From Putridiphycobacter roseus (GTDB lineage Bacteria; Bacteroidota; Bacteroidia; Flavobacteriales_D; Crocinitomicaceae), in the NCBI RefSeq assembly GCF_003234935.1, contig NZ_QKSB01000011.1:29031-93030 (forward strand): a stretch of DNA of 64,000 bases. The letters run 5' to 3'. The position numbers were made by a program, and so were the translations under genes. Below, piece by piece: positions 1 to 10,200 of the stretch. Numbering within the stretch: position 1 is the first letter of the stretch; each line of letters opens with the position of its first letter. The notes under the pieces were generated by a model that worked only from the letters and a program-made list of their open reading frames with translations, did no database searches and had not been told where the DNA came from.

Positions 1-1
1 G

Positions 2-1633
2 CTGTATATGTTGGGGCCAAATGCAAATACTACGTCACCTTATGCTGGTGCTAACTTTTGGAAGGATACAGCTTTGGATGTACATTACGCTTATTATAAT
101 AATTTAGGACAAATTAGAGAAGAACGTCAATGTGTGTTAAAAATGCATGGAGGGGCGGGGTCACGCACAAAAGCCATGAAGCCACTTCAGCTTATTATTA
201 AAAACTATCATGATGAAGCGACTTTTGATTATCCATATTTTCAAGGGAAATCATTCAATTCCTATCAAAAATTGATTTTGAGAAATTCGGGAAATGATTT
301 CGGAGCAACCATGATGAGAGATGGATTAATACATGATTATATTCAACAAAATATGCTGGATATAGATGTTTTAGGGTATCATCCTGTAGTGGTGTATATC
401 AACGGAAATTATTTGGGGATTCATAACATAAGAGAAAAAATAGATGTAGATTATATTAAGGCTAATTATCATACCGATAGTGGTGTTAATATATTAGAAA
501 ATCATTATTTGTCCGTTGTTAATGGTAGCGCTGCTACTTTTAATCATATAGTTAATTATGCAAATGGACATGATTTAAAAGAGGAGGGGAATATTAATTG
601 GATTAAAGATAGATTAGACATTCCTTCAATGGTAGATTATTTTATTATAGAATCATTTATTTATAATAAAGACTGGCCCAATAATAATTTAAAATTATGG
701 AATGCAGCTCAGTTTCCAAAATGGCGATATTTATGCTACGACTTAGATGTTAGTTTGAATTATTTTTGGGGATTTGACCTTCCCGATAAACAATATTTAA
801 AATATTTATTAACGCAGCCTGCAACAGCAAATGTGCACATACAATTATTAAAAAATCTATTAGATAATGCTGAATTTAAACGTTATTTTATCAATCGATA
901 TGCCGATTTATTAAATACTATTTTTCAGCCCAATCGGTTGAAAGAATTTGTGGTTGGTAAAAAAACACATATAGAATTAGATATGAAAAAACACTGTGAT
1001 GCATGGAATCAGTCTTATGAAAATTGGCATAAAAATGTGTTTTATCTTATTTCATTTTTTAATGCCAGGGCTGAAATGGTAAGTAAAGAAATAGCCAATA
1101 CTTTTAATAAGCCAACTGCGGTAGAAATAAGCTTAAATATATACCCATATTTGGCTGGAGCCATTCAGATAAATTCCTTACTTATTGATTCATTCCCTTT
1201 TGTGGGAAAGTATTATCCGAAAAATGAGATTGATCTTGAGGCGATTGCTTTTAAAGATCATGTTTTTCATTATTGGTTAAATAATAGAACTGGAGAAAAG
1301 TTTTACGCCTCAAAAATACGTGTTAACCCAACTGAATTGGATGATTTTATTGCTGTTTTTAGCCCAGATGAGGATGTTTTTAACTTGGTCGCATTCCCAA
1401 ATCCTACTTCAAACCAAATAACTATTAATTTTTCTATTCCTAATACTTCTACTTTCAGTTTACGCATCATTGATTTGTCAGGGAAATTAGTAAAAGAAGT
1501 GATGCAGGAGGAGATACATGGTGTTGGCGTTTACGAAACGGCTATATTTTTAAATGGATTAATGCCAGGCACTTATTTGTTGTCCTTAAAAAGTGAATAT
1601 GGATATAAAGCCATCCCAATTGTTAAATGGTAA
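2..1633 (+). CDS. CotH-like protein with T9SS sorting domain, 5' partial
   Basis: The frame is open from the window edge, so the 5' part, including any signal peptide, lies outside. An ATG at position 8 is in frame but is probably internal. The visible part (about 541 residues) has CotH family features: KMHGGAGSR near residue 45, LRNSGND near residue 92, VVYINGNYLGIHNIREK near residue 127 and a YDLDVSLN segment near residue 245. CotH proteins are atypical kinases or spore-coat-related proteins, often secreted in Bacteroidota. The last ~80 residues begin with FPNPTSNQ, contain IIDLSGKLV and end in a short basic tail, as in the type A T9SS sorting domain. I infer a surface-attached or secreted protein. 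Substrate unknown. Confidence 0.8.
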   Translation: MYMLGPNANTTSPYAGANFWKDTALDVHYAYYNNLGQIREERQCVLKMHGGAGSRTKAMKPLQLIIKNYHDEATFDYPYFQGKSFNSYQKLILRNSGNDFGATMMRDGLIHDYIQQNMLDIDVLGYHPVVVYINGNYLGIHNIREKIDVDYIKANYHTDSGVNILENHYLSVVNGSAATFNHIVNYANGHDLKEEGNINWIKDRLDIPSMVDYFIIESFIYNKDWPNNNLKLWNAAQFPKWRYLCYDLDVSLNYFWGFDLPDKQYLKYLLTQPATANVHIQLLKNLLDNAEFKRYFINRYADLLNTIFQPNRLKEFVVGKKTHIELDMKKHCDAWNQSYENWHKNVFYLISFFNARAEMVSKEIANTFNKPTAVEISLNIYPYLAGAIQINSLLIDSFPFVGKYYPKNEIDLEAIAFKDHVFHYWLNNRTGEKFYASKIRVNPTELDDFIAVFSPDEDVFNLVAFPNPTSNQITINFSIPNTSTFSLRIIDLSGKLVKEVMQEEIHGVGVYETAIFLNGLMPGTYLLSLKSEYGYKAIPIVKW

Positions 1634-1776
1634 GATTTTAGTCAAAGCTATATTGGTAGATTCTAAAGGGGGAGGGGTGCACTAAAAATAATGTGCTGTG
1701 TTATTGTCGAGAGGGAATGGCTTTGAATGTTCGGAGTTGGGGCTATATTCAAGGCATGCAATTGCAATACCAAATG

Positions 1777-2760
1777 TTAACAAAACCAAAACGCAGTTAC
1801 ATGGGGCAGTTTGTCTAAAGTGGCTTGAATTAATACTTGCTCTTCAGGTTGTGCTACGGCAATGATGGCTTGGTAGTCAAAGTCTTTTTCAAATACAAGA
1901 TCAATATCTGCCATGGTTTGGTTATAAATTTCTTGACCTATTTTCTTCGGGTTGTTACATGCCCAAATAAATTCTATACCATGTTGTTGCAGTAAAAGGG
2001 CTATGTTTTTCCCTTTTTTTCCACCGCCCCAAAGTACCAGCTTTTTATCTGCTTGGTAATCTAGTTTTAAAAAATACTCCGTTTTCAATTCCTCAAAGGC
2101 ATTGAATGCATAGTTGGGATCGTTTCTTGAGGTTCTTTCTTGATAGTCGCGCCAAATGTGCACCACTTCTTGTACTGCGACAAATGGTAGTTGATGGGCG
2201 TACATTCTCAGTGTTAAATCATAATCTTCGGGATAAGTGTTAGGAGTAAAGCCACCAATTTTGTCAAAAAGGTTTTTTTCCATCATCCATGCAGGAGAAG
2301 GGATGACACATTCTCTGTAAATTTGATGATAATGGCTGTGTTCGCTCATGAGCTTGTTCATCCAGATTTCATATTTCAAATAGCCCTCTCTTAAGTTTTC
2401 TCCAATGTATTTAATCATCCCCGTAGCCACTGCTTTTGGATTCTCCACCAATACCGTTTTCATTAACCTTAACTTATCAATAGGCATAATATCATCTGCA
2501 TCCATTCTGGTAATGTAATTGCCTGAAGTGTGCGCATAAGCTTGCTGTAATGCATCAATAATTCCTTTGCCATTGGCAGGATAGATATTAATCCGCTTGT
2601 CTTTATTGGCATAGTCTTGTAAAACTATAAAACTATCATCCGTGGAGTGGTCATTCACGACATGTAATTCCCAATTCTGTTCTGATTGGTTTATGATGGA
2701 GTCAATGCATTCCTTTAAATAAGGCATGGCATTGCGCATGGGCATTACTATGGAGATCAT
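1777..2760 (-). CDS. Family 2 glycosyltransferase with C-terminal Rossmann-like domain
   Basis: The 327-residue protein starts with the GT-A family 2 pattern: MISIVMPMRNAMPYLKECIDSI, then VVNDHSTDDS near residue 35 and a metal-binding DADD (in TRMDADDIMP) near residue 88. This family transfers sugars from nucleotide-sugar donors in the cytoplasm, usually for surface polysaccharide. A second part after about residue 240 (LVLWGGGKKGKNIALLL) looks like a nucleotide-binding Rossmann unit, as in some two-domain glycosyltransferases. The start lies 3 bp after the end of the upstream codirectional DUF5686-type gene, so the two are probably cotranscribed. No sugar specificity can be assigned. Confidence 0.85.
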   Translation of the reverse strand: MISIVMPMRNAMPYLKECIDSIINQSEQNWELHVVNDHSTDDSFIVLQDYANKDKRINIYPANGKGIIDALQQAYAHTSGNYITRMDADDIMPIDKLRLMKTVLVENPKAVATGMIKYIGENLREGYLKYEIWMNKLMSEHSHYHQIYRECVIPSPAWMMEKNLFDKIGGFTPNTYPEDYDLTLRMYAHQLPFVAVQEVVHIWRDYQERTSRNDPNYAFNAFEELKTEYFLKLDYQADKKLVLWGGGKKGKNIALLLQQHGIEFIWACNNPKKIGQEIYNQTMADIDLVFEKDFDYQAIIAVAQPEEQVLIQATLDKLPHVTAFWFC

Positions 2761-2762
2761 TC

Positions 2763-5270
2763 TTAAAAATTAAATTTCATGTCACGGGTGTCTAAAACAT
2801 CCAAAGATACTTTAATTCTTAGATTGGGCTGTTGGTAATTGGAATCGGAGTAGACCAAGTAGATGGCTGGACGGACAATACTTCTAAATATTTTAAAGTT
2901 ACGTTCTATGCCTACATAAGCTTCATAATAAAATAAATTATTGTATTCTGGCAGGAATAAAAAACCAGTACCTGCCAAGGATCGAACCCTGGTTTTTTTC
3001 ATGAAAGGAATTTTGTTGATGATTGCACCATTAAAATGATGAATTGCATGAAACTCAGCATACCATTGATCTGTTACATATTGACTTTTTAAGTTTTGAA
3101 AACTGCTTGTAGGTGCAATCATGAGGAACCTAAAAATCGTAGAGTCCGAACGCCTAAAAAATTTCTTATCTACCAGTTCAATATTTTTTTGACTCAAAAA
3201 TCTCCCAGTTGTAAAATAATAATTTGTCTTACCTAATGTACCAATAGATATTTCTTGTGTAATGTCCAATGCTAAATAGTCAAAGTCAATATCTGAGCCA
3301 AATAGCCCTTTTATTCCTTTCTGGTACCTAAGGGAAAAGCTTGGCCATGCACTGCCCAATACTACTTTTCTGTTAGGTTCAGAAACATATTTTTGAAAGG
3401 GTGTATAACGTAAAGTAACTGTAGTTCTAGTGGATGTATATGGGTCAAATTGATAAGGCTCTCCTTTGTCCACCAGTGAGTCTAGCCATTTTACATCTAC
3501 AAATTTCAAATCATTCATAGGATACCGATATTGGACACTCATTTGGGTTGTCAATTGTAAGCCATTAAAAATTTCGAAGGTATGAGACGCGGTGAAATTA
3601 TCCACATTAAAATAATTACTCAGTTTTAATTGGTCGAGAAAGGCAGAGTTGAAGTTGACGGCGCCTAAGCCGTGTGAGTAGAATAGGTAATACTGTGCCA
3701 GTTTTTTAGGTTTATAATAATGGTAGATTCCAGTGTTTCCTCTAAAATCACCATTTAAAAGTCCAATGGATGTGTTTGCCCAAGTGTTGATCCATGTTTC
3801 ATTTTCAAACTTTTTAAAGTAACCTACTCGTGGACCTAGTCTTGGTGCGCCAATTCCAAGTGGCTCTATAAAATCGACAAGCGAAGAAAAGTGCCATTGC
3901 GTTTTCTTATCTCTATTTCTGTAACCTACTCCTTGGTATAACACTTTTAAAAATGTGAGTCGATTAAAGTCGGCATCTATAGAGTCTAAATAAGTTTCTG
4001 AAGTGTAAATAGCCGTTAAACTGTCTTGTACAAACTTCTTTCTTTGTTCTTCAGGTGTCAAAGGAATAGGCCTTAAATTGTCCCAGTAAGTGGTGTCTCT
4101 TTCCAAAGCTTCTTTTGTTGTTTTTGCAACTTCTGCCCCAAAGAATTTTTTTGGAAAATCAGGGTTTAATTGAAAGTTAGAATACGTTACATCTGTGACG
4201 CCAAAAACGGTTTCTTTATAGTATTTTGTTTGGTATTCAAAGCGTTGACTGGTGACTAGCCAAACGGAATCAAATTGGGTATAGGTTTGCTCAATTCTAA
4301 ACTTATCGTATAGCTTTAAATTCCCCTTTGTAATGGTTAAGTCAACTTTTGTTAATGCCCAGGCATGTTTTTTTATATACAGGTATCCTTCCATACTACT
4401 TGATCCGACACTCCTGGGAGTGATTTTCACTTTGTAAATAGTATCCTTTCCTTCCGTGATGATTTCTTTTAGTTTGTATTTGTAAGATAGGATTCCAGAT
4501 GCATGCAAGGGAGAGACTATGGGGGTTTCATGTAAGAATTCCTGACTCATTAAACCACTGTAAAAGTCAAAACGAATTTTAGGGTAAACTGGTGCTCTGG
4601 TTAAGTATAGTTGTTGTGGGCGCCCTATGTTTGATTTTGCAGTGATTTCCTCTTTAATTTTATTTGGATATTCGAAGTTTACCGTTATTTGGCGCTCCAT
4701 TAAATTCATTCTTTCGCCCTGGTTTATTTTAGATTCCACTTCTTTTTCCTCTTCGTCGAATACGTCTTTTGGCTCTCCTGCACTTTCCAAGTCCTCTTCT
4801 TTGTTTTCTTTTTCTTTTTTATCAAAAGTTTCTTTTTCTTTTACGTAGATTTCACAAGTAAAGCCGTCAAAAGGGGCCAATAAATTATCGCGATTGGCAA
4901 TTACATTCTTTACTATTTCATAGCCAACATTGCCTCGCTTACTGGATACTTCTACCTCTGCAAGTTCCATGTTTTTTTCTTCTAAAAATATGGTCTGTGT
5001 AACATCTTGGTTTCTACGGACAACGGTTTTTAAGGTCTTAGATTCAAAACCAATACTGGAATAAATCACTTCGTACTGTCCATCCGGTATATAAAACTGA
5101 TAAAATCCTTCCAAATTTGTTTTAGCCCCCAAATTGGCAAAATTTTTAACGTTGATCATGGCAAATGGAATAGGGTTATTTTGTTCGTCCATCACGTAGC
5201 CACTCAAAGTTTGACTGAAGCCAACTTTTGCTAAAAGAAAAAATATGAAGAAAAGATGCTTAAACGCCAT
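2763..5270 (-). CDS. DUF5686-type outer-membrane protein with carboxypeptidase-regulatory-like domain
   Basis: The 835-residue protein has a signal peptide (ending near VGFSQ), then a CarboxypepD_reg-like domain (LSGYVMDEQNNPIPFAMINVKN, roughly residues 20-110). After it comes a Glu/Lys-rich stretch (about 150-185) and a long region with alternating beta-strand pattern ending in an aromatic residue (KFNF), which is typical of an outer-membrane barrel. This architecture matches the DUF5686/carboxypeptidase-regulatory proteins common in Bacteroidota, whose function is not known. It is transcribed away from queA and leads into the glycosyltransferase gene. The family call rests on domain order and length; no search was possible. 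Confidence 0.75.
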   Translation of the reverse strand: MAFKHLFFIFFLLAKVGFSQTLSGYVMDEQNNPIPFAMINVKNFANLGAKTNLEGFYQFYIPDGQYEVIYSSIGFESKTLKTVVRRNQDVTQTIFLEEKNMELAEVEVSSKRGNVGYEIVKNVIANRDNLLAPFDGFTCEIYVKEKETFDKKEKENKEEDLESAGEPKDVFDEEEKEVESKINQGERMNLMERQITVNFEYPNKIKEEITAKSNIGRPQQLYLTRAPVYPKIRFDFYSGLMSQEFLHETPIVSPLHASGILSYKYKLKEIITEGKDTIYKVKITPRSVGSSSMEGYLYIKKHAWALTKVDLTITKGNLKLYDKFRIEQTYTQFDSVWLVTSQRFEYQTKYYKETVFGVTDVTYSNFQLNPDFPKKFFGAEVAKTTKEALERDTTYWDNLRPIPLTPEEQRKKFVQDSLTAIYTSETYLDSIDADFNRLTFLKVLYQGVGYRNRDKKTQWHFSSLVDFIEPLGIGAPRLGPRVGYFKKFENETWINTWANTSIGLLNGDFRGNTGIYHYYKPKKLAQYYLFYSHGLGAVNFNSAFLDQLKLSNYFNVDNFTASHTFEIFNGLQLTTQMSVQYRYPMNDLKFVDVKWLDSLVDKGEPYQFDPYTSTRTTVTLRYTPFQKYVSEPNRKVVLGSAWPSFSLRYQKGIKGLFGSDIDFDYLALDITQEISIGTLGKTNYYFTTGRFLSQKNIELVDKKFFRRSDSTIFRFLMIAPTSSFQNLKSQYVTDQWYAEFHAIHHFNGAIINKIPFMKKTRVRSLAGTGFLFLPEYNNLFYYEAYVGIERNFKIFRSIVRPAIYLVYSDSNYQQPNLRIKVSLDVLDTRDMKFNF

Positions 5271-5372
5271 ATTAATAAGACAGTAATACCTATGTATTTG
5301 TTACAGTTAAATAAAAGTTTTTTTGCAAAAGGTTACAAGATATACAAAGTAAACTATCCAAGATTAAAAAAA

Positions 5373-5403
5373 TTGTATATATCGCCAAAATTAACTACCT
5401 TTG
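5373..5403 (+). promoter_or_regulatory. Bacteroidota-type promoter of queA
   Basis: TTG (5373-5375), a 20-bp spacer and TACCTTTG (5396-5403) match the known Bacteroidota consensus TTG...TAnnTTTG. It lies about 45 bp upstream of the queA ATG. Confidence 0.75.
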
Positions 5404-5447
5404 TAGGCTTTAAACAAAAATAATTCTGTAATAAAACAATATAATTC

Positions 5448-6503
5448 ATGAAATTATCCGCATTTGATTTTGATTTACCTGACAATTTAATCGCAGAACA
5501 TCCAGTACCGAATAGAGACGAGTCGAGATTGATGGTTTTGAACAGAGAAAAACAAACTATCGAGCATAAGGTTTTTAAAGACGTTATTGATTATTTTGAT
5601 GATGGTGATGTTATGATCATGAATAACACTAAAGTTTTTCCAGCACGTATGTATGGAAATAAAGAAAAAACTGGTGCTAGAATTGAAGTATTTTTATTGC
5701 GTGAATTAAACCGTGAGAGTTTATTGTGGGATGTATTAGTAGACCCAGCAAGAAAAATTAGAATTGGTAATAAGTTGTATTTTACCGAAGATGATTCTTT
5801 GGTAGCTGAGGTTATTGATAATACCACTTCAAGAGGTAGAACGATTCGGTTTTTATTTGATGGTTCTTACGACGAGTTTAAGAAAAAAATCACTGAATTA
5901 GGAGAAACGCCTATCCCGCCTTATATTAAAGGTTTAAGAGATGTGGTTCCTGAAGATGAAGAAAGATACCAAACAATTTATGCAAAAGAAGAAGGGGCTG
6001 TTGCTGCGCCAACTGCAGGACTTCACTTTTCAAGAGAATTGTTAAAAAGACTAGAAATTAAAGGCGTTCAAACAGCTGATGTTACTTTGCATATTGGTTT
6101 AGGTACATTTAGAAATGTTGAGGTTGAAGATTTGACCAAACACAAAATGGATTCCGAGCAATGTATTATTTTGCCTGAAGCATGTGATATTGTGAACAAT
6201 GCAAAGAAAAAGAAAAAACGTATTTGTGCAGTGGGTACCACAGCCATGCGTGCTATCGAATCTTCCGTGAGTACAAGCGGCATGTTAAATCCATATAATG
6301 GTTGGACAAATAAATTTATTTTCCCGCCTTACGATTTTAGTATTGCAGATAGTTTAATTACAAACTTCCATACGCCTCAGTCAACTTTATTGATGATGGT
6401 TAGTGCTTTTGCGGATTATGACTTTGTGAAAAAAGCATACGCTGAGGCCGTTAAAGAAAAATATAGATTCTTTTCTTATGGTGATGCCATGTTAATTATC
6501 TAA
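5448..6503 (+). CDS. queA: S-adenosylmethionine:tRNA ribosyltransferase-isomerase
   Basis: QueA transfers and isomerises the ribosyl part of SAM onto preQ1-modified tRNA to give epoxyqueuosine, the penultimate step of queuosine synthesis. The 351-residue length is typical. Family signatures are present: [17 protein letters not shown] at the N-terminus, [21 protein letters not shown] near residue 165, [10 protein letters not shown] near residue 190 and [16 protein letters not shown] near residue 305. The ATG at 5448 is chosen because it gives exactly the family N-terminus. A strong promoter lies upstream and an intrinsic terminator downstream. Confidence 0.97.
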   Translation: MKLSAFDFDLPDNLIAEHPVPNRDESRLMVLNREKQTIEHKVFKDVIDYFDDGDVMIMNNTKVFPARMYGNKEKTGARIEVFLLRELNRESLLWDVLVDPARKIRIGNKLYFTEDDSLVAEVIDNTTSRGRTIRFLFDGSYDEFKKKITELGETPIPPYIKGLRDVVPEDEERYQTIYAKEEGAVAAPTAGLHFSRELLKRLEIKGVQTADVTLHIGLGTFRNVEVEDLTKHKMDSEQCIILPEACDIVNNAKKKKKRICAVGTTAMRAIESSVSTSGMLNPYNGWTNKFIFPPYDFSIADSLITNFHTPQSTLLMMVSAFADYDFVKKAYAEAVKEKYRFFSYGDAMLII

Positions 6504-6541
6504 TTTGATAAAAGTTTAAACTTTTATTTATTAATTTTAGG

Positions 6542-6573
6542 ACTGCAAATCATTTTTGGTTTGCAGTTTTTTT
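6542..6573 (+). terminator. Intrinsic terminator between queA and ispD
   Basis: The perfect 8-bp inverted repeat ACTGCAAA / TTTGCAGT (6542-6549 and 6560-6567) is followed by a run of seven T. The T run directly abuts the ispD ATG at 6574, so the hairpin also forms the immediate ispD leader. Confidence 0.85.
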
Positions 6574-7236
6574 ATGACAAAATCTATTATTATAACCGCA
6601 GGTGGTAAAGGTCTTCGAATGGGGTCCGAAATTCCAAAACAATTTTTAACAATTGGAGAACAGCCTATATTGATGGCAACTATAACCCAATTCTATCGCT
6701 TTGATCCTAGCATGACCATTGTTATTGTATTGCCTAAAACTCACCTAGAATATTGGGACTCATTGGTAGAAAAACATCAATTTGAAATTGATCACCAAGT
6801 GGTAAAAGGTGGAGAGACGCGATTCCATTCTATCCAAAATGGTTTGGAAGTTGTTCATTCCGATTTGGTAGGCGTGCATGATGGTGTTCGTCCTTTTGTA
6901 TCGCGGAAGGTAATTGAAAATACTTTCAAAGTTGCTGCTACAAGCGGTGCCGCAATTCCTGTAATTTCCTTAAAGGATTCTATTCGTAAAGTTAGTGGTT
7001 TAAATTCTCAAGCCGTCAATAGAGAGGATTATCAATTGGTGCAAACGCCCCAATGTTTTAAAACAACTATAATCAAAGCGGCTTATGCAAATGGTTACCA
7101 AGCTAGTTTTACAGATGATGCTTCAGTTGTAGAAGCTGCCGGTCATAGTATACAATTAGTGGAAGGGAATGATGAGAATGTCAAAATAACTACCCCAAAT
7201 GACCTTAAAATGGCCAATTGGTTTTTGAATCAATAA
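6574..7236 (+). CDS. ispD: 2-C-methyl-D-erythritol 4-phosphate cytidylyltransferase
   Basis: IspD joins CTP and methylerythritol phosphate in the non-mevalonate isoprenoid pathway. The 220-residue protein has the nucleotidyltransferase signature AGGKGLRMGSEIPKQFL near the N-terminus, the loop GGETRFHSIQNGL, HDGVRPFV near residue 100 and TDDASVVEAAG near residue 180. A TTG six codons upstream would extend the protein, but those codons lie inside the terminator hairpin, and MTKSIIITAGG is the normal family start, so 6574 is used. There is no room for a separate promoter between the terminator and the start. Confidence 0.95.
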   Translation: MTKSIIITAGGKGLRMGSEIPKQFLTIGEQPILMATITQFYRFDPSMTIVIVLPKTHLEYWDSLVEKHQFEIDHQVVKGGETRFHSIQNGLEVVHSDLVGVHDGVRPFVSRKVIENTFKVAATSGAAIPVISLKDSIRKVSGLNSQAVNREDYQLVQTPQCFKTTIIKAAYANGYQASFTDDASVVEAAGHSIQLVEGNDENVKITTPNDLKMANWFLNQ

Positions 7237-7267
7237 AAAAGCCCCGCTTGAATAAACGAGGCTTTTT
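7236..7267. terminator. Bidirectional terminator between ispD and the SdrD-like gene
   Basis: A GC-rich stem (AAAAAGCC paired with GGCTTTTT) with A and T tracts on both sides lies between two convergent genes, so it can stop transcription from either side. Confidence 0.85.
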
Positions 7268-7283
7268 ATAAAAGGTTTATTTC

Positions 7284-10200
7284 TTATTTTAAAATAATTC
7301 TTCTGTTTATAATTGTACCTGCTGTTGTTATTTTAACGACATACATGCCAGTGCTTAAATTTGATAAATCAACTTGAATGTGATTATTGGAATCGTTTTG
7401 GTAAAACACTTGTTTTCCAGATAAATCAAATACCCTAATTTCATTTATCATTTCGCTTGAAACAACATGGAAGAGTCCACTGGATGGATTTGGGTATATG
7501 TTTAATACTGTTGAATTCAATGTGGATCCACTACTCAATACCGAGTTGATATTACTGGTGGTATTGGTAACAATTGCAGGGTTCATATCAAAGTATATAC
7601 TTGCTGTGTTTTCGATTGGTACATTTAGAGGAACATTGATATTTTCTTTGATTTTAAAAGAAACAAATCCTTTGCTCAATGGTTCATTACTAGTGCTATC
7701 TGGCAACCAAATTTGTGGAAATGTAAAAGTTATTTTTCCATTTACATCTAGTGAATAATACATGTTGTGCGACTTACTGATCACCTGTATACTATTCCAA
7801 TCTAAGTATTGACTCAAATCATCTTCAATACGCACATCTTGTGCAGGGGCTGTACCTGTGTTTTGAAAGTTGATGGTGTAGATTAGTTCTTCCTGAATTC
7901 CAGCATTGATATACTGCGGCAAGTTTACCAATTTGTTATTTGGGTCATAACTCGATCCTACAATGGCCGTGTAATTCACCGTATTATTCGTAGAATCACA
8001 ATCCAAATTAAGACCAGAAATTGTTGCAGTGTAGTTGTGCTGTGTACTGTCTGCTATGCCAGCGTCAATATTAAAATCGATCAATAAAGAATCGAAACCA
8101 TTTATGGTTTGTGTCCATGTTAATGTGTTTCCAATTAAAGTATAGTTGGTTATTGAAAAACTACTGGTATCGAGAGAGCTTCCGTTTGGAATTGTAATAC
8201 TGATGGTATAAATTGATCCTGGAAAAGTAATATTTGAATTACCAAAGTTTAAAGCCAAGGTATTGGTCCAGTTTTGGTAATAAGGTCCCGATCCAAAGAT
8301 ATTAATCCAAGTATTGTCACAAGGTATTGGGATGTTACAGTCCACGCCAAGGTTGGTATTTATGCTACAGTCGAGCAATGAAACTGTCACTGAAGATAAT
8401 GGATTGTAATTATTATTGTTCAACCAATAGCTTGGAATGTTGACGCTTACACTATCCATTCCAGGGTGATAGTTTTGGTAGGTATAATTTCCTAATGAGT
8501 CAGTAAAAGTGGTAAAGCTACCTGTTCCGTTTAATAATGTGATGGTTACTGGAGCGTTTGGAAGTACGGATTCGTTCGGGTCTAAAATACCATTATTGTT
8601 TTGATCACAAAATATTGTTCCGCCCACACATATGGTATCGGCAGCAGTTGCATTACAAACAATTGGAATATTGAAATGAGTATTGCAATCTAAAATAGAG
8701 TCACTGTTATTAATGCTTGGATAATCAAAATAGAAGGTACTGTTGTTTGCAATGTAACCATTTGTATTTAACCACGCTTGATCTAAGTTCACATTGAAAT
8801 ATGCGGTATCATATATGGTAAAAGGGAAGTTATAATATCCTAAAGCGTCAGTTGAATCTATGGTATTAATAGCGCCTGAATAGGCAACGTTACTATTTAC
8901 TTCAATTGGTGCATTTGGGATTGTGCTTTCATTTCCATCTAAGATTCCATTACCGTTATCATCACAAAACACATATCCATTCAAACAAACTTGATTTTGA
9001 ACACAGTTAAAAGTATTGGTTATATTTTGAATTGGTCCATTGTTGGGCATAGTAATTGAATTTCCAGGAATACTAGACAACCATGACAAATCAAAACTGT
9101 CTAACGCGCTTTGTAAAATACCTAAAGTGTATGTCCCTGCCGGCATTGAGTCTGGCCAAGATACCATTTGAGTGTATGTTTGACAAGCATTGGCAAAAAT
9201 AGTGTCCGTCGCATTATACAAGTAGAAAGAAGAATAATGTAGGATATAATTATAGGTGATATTTGGCCAACTCGATACATTGTAAATTGTAGCATCTTGA
9301 TTACCATTTCCGTCACAGTCTAAAATATTATTGATATTTAAGAAATAGTCCGGACATATAGATGAATTAACATAGTAAATGTTCAGTGACTTGGAATGTT
9401 GTGTAGCAGTTTTCGTTAAAGTCAGACCAATTTGGTATACACTATCTATTGTGTACGCGTGAGAAAGTGCAGGGGTCCAAACAATGGCTTGGTTAGCTAA
9501 TGTAGTAGTTCCAGTATGTGTAGATGTTGTATTGTCGCCCCAATTTACTTGGACAGAATATTGTTGATTTAATATATTGACTCCTGTAAAATAAATATCA
9601 ATATCTTCATTTATGGTTGAATCGATTCCAATAGGACTAATTGATAAAGTTACTGTGTCGCATACAGGGTTATAGGTTCCTGCATTTGAAACAATCGTGC
9701 TTATAGAATTAAAGTTAGGGGCTGACAAAGAAATATTAGTAGTATGGTTACTATTGCAATCGTAGTTTAACAATTCTATAGGACCATTTGTTGTAAAATT
9801 ATTATTGTTTAGCCAATTTTGAAAAACACTAATTATTAAACTGTCAATTCCGCCAACGTTTACACCAGTATAGGAAAAATAGCCATTAGTATCACTAAAA
9901 ATATATTGGGAACTTCCATCAATGTTAACATTGATGGGTACATTTGTAAAAGTATTTTCATTTGAGTCAAGCGTTCCATTAGCGTTCAAATCTTCAAAAA
10001 TAATTCCGTCAAAACAAACAGAATCAGCATTTGTTAGATTACAATTTAATGGAATATTAAATGGAGGATTAGCCACACAGTTAGAATCTAAATAGCTCGT
10101 GTCAACCATATAGTGGTTGTTAGCAGAGTAATATCCATTCGCAGCCAACCAACTAGTCGGCATTGGTAAATATTGACTAGTTGTAATAGGCCATGATCCG

